Assembly (NCBI GenBank): GCA_004212075.1 | Contig: RXIF01000012.1 | Location: forward strand, 1 to 64,000 | DNA: 64,000 nt | Source: Candidatus Methanoliparum thermophilum | GTDB taxonomy: Archaea > Halobacteriota > Methanoliparia > Methanoliparales > Methanoliparaceae | Direction: 5' to 3' | Part shown: piece by piece, positions 63,712-64,000 of the stretch | How the letters are laid out: the number at the start of each line of letters is the position of its first letter | How positions within the stretch are numbered: the first letter of the stretch is position 1 | Position numbers and translations under genes: made by a program | Notes under the pieces: model-generated | Databases searched by the model: none | Told to the model about the DNA's origin: nothing | What the model saw: only the letters and a program-made list of their open reading frames with translations

Positions 63712-64000
63712 ATGAAAAGAGGATTAAATAATCTGATATCTATAGAAAGAGCAATAGAAATAATAAAGGATAATATTAATCCGATCGATAGGAATAATAG
63801 AGTAACTATCGAAAAGGTTACTGGTAGGGTGTTGGCTACAGATATAGTAGCAAATTTTGACCATCCTCGATATAACAGATCTGAAATGGACGGATATGCA
63901 TTAAAATCGGAAGAAACAACGGATAAAAGAAGGTTTAAGATTGTGGGAACTATCTTTGCAGAAGATACTATGAATATAGTTATAGAACCTGGTTGTTGTG
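63712..64000 (+). CDS. moeA: Molybdopterin molybdotransferase MoeA (5' part)
   Basis: MoeA inserts molybdate or tungstate into adenylated molybdopterin. Only the first 96 residues lie in the window; the gene runs off the end. The N-terminal VTGRVLATDIVANFDHPRYNRSEMDGYAL segment contains the family signature. GGAGAG lies about 11 bases upstream of the ATG. Its presence fits an organism with a molybdenum or tungsten formylmethanofuran dehydrogenase. Confidence 0.95.
   Translation, partial: MKRGLNNLISIERAIEIIKDNINPIDRNNRVTIEKVTGRVLATDIVANFDHPRYNRSEMDGYALKSEETTDKRRFKIVGTIFAEDTMNIVIEPGCC

Noticed and set aside
1-64000. CRISPR arrays, prophage or a replication origin
   Set aside because: No regularly spaced repeats, no phage genes, and no orc1/cdc6 gene with origin-type repeats were seen.

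Overview
The window is AT-rich DNA from a euryarchaeon, probably a methanogen or a relative that metabolises alkanes or fatty acids. Archaeal markers are abundant: the exosome/proteasome/RNase P superoperon, PriS and Gins51, aIF2-alpha, S27e/L44e/L15e, prefoldin beta, KEOPS Pcc1, RpoP, deoxyhypusine synthase, LonB, GatD, an intron-containing tRNA-Met and C/D box sRNAs. C1 and methanopterin features are an eight-cluster polyferredoxin like FwdF, a TIGR00284-type dihydropteroate-synthase-like protein and a short NifB. A long-chain acyl-CoA synthetase and an acyl-CoA dehydrogenase sit in the same window. That mix would fit a lineage such as Methanoliparia or Syntrophoarchaeia, but the assignment is inference and no marker here proves it.

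Layout. 0.3-4.8 kb: Mrp ATPase, GatC, DNA polymerase X, and PdxS-PdxT (vitamin B6). 4.8-11.2 kb, minus strand: pfdB, pcc1, rpoP, rpl37ae, rrp42, rrp41, rrp4, SBDS, psmA, pop5, rpp30, rpl15e. 11.2-17 kb: branched-chain amino acid operon (ilvC, ilvN, ilvB, leuA/cimA) and an M42 peptidase. 17-20 kb: hexulose-6-phosphate isomerase, isopentenyl phosphate kinase and a type II restriction-modification pair. 20-24 kb: PAC2, Nop10, aIF2-alpha, S27e, L44e, Gins51, PriS. 24-33 kb: FwdF-like polyferredoxin, TldD/PmbA, LonB, TIGR00300 enzyme, LarA-like protein, a C/D sRNA and tRNA-Pro. 33-38 kb: cold-shock protein, LEA14-like protein, LeuC/LeuD, Elp3, tRNA-Arg. 38-52 kb: a DUF1646 gene remnant, an amidohydrolase, ArgB/ArgJ/ArgH, ABCE1, TatD, a DHH protein, a methanopterin-related enzyme, GatD and acyl-CoA synthetase. 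52-64 kb: a second C/D sRNA, PyrF, deoxyhypusine synthase, M50 protease, the phosphomevalonate dehydratase small subunit, a DUF169 remnant, a CBS protein, Acr3, NifB, acyl-CoA dehydrogenase, tRNA-Lys, an MgtE-like transporter, split tRNA-Met and the start of MoeA.

Four observations stand out. First, pfdB and pdxT have no ATG, GTG or TTG at the start homology requires; both have ATT there, behind a Shine-Dalgarno sequence. Second, the C/D box sRNA at 52.4 kb has a guide that pairs with the exon-intron junction of the precursor tRNA-Met at 63.4 kb, and the box D+5 rule places methylation exactly on C34. Third, a family of short three-hairpin repeats recurs at gene 3' ends and in one case forms the C-terminal codons of a gene. 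Fourth, two genes are decayed remnants (DUF1646 and DUF169).
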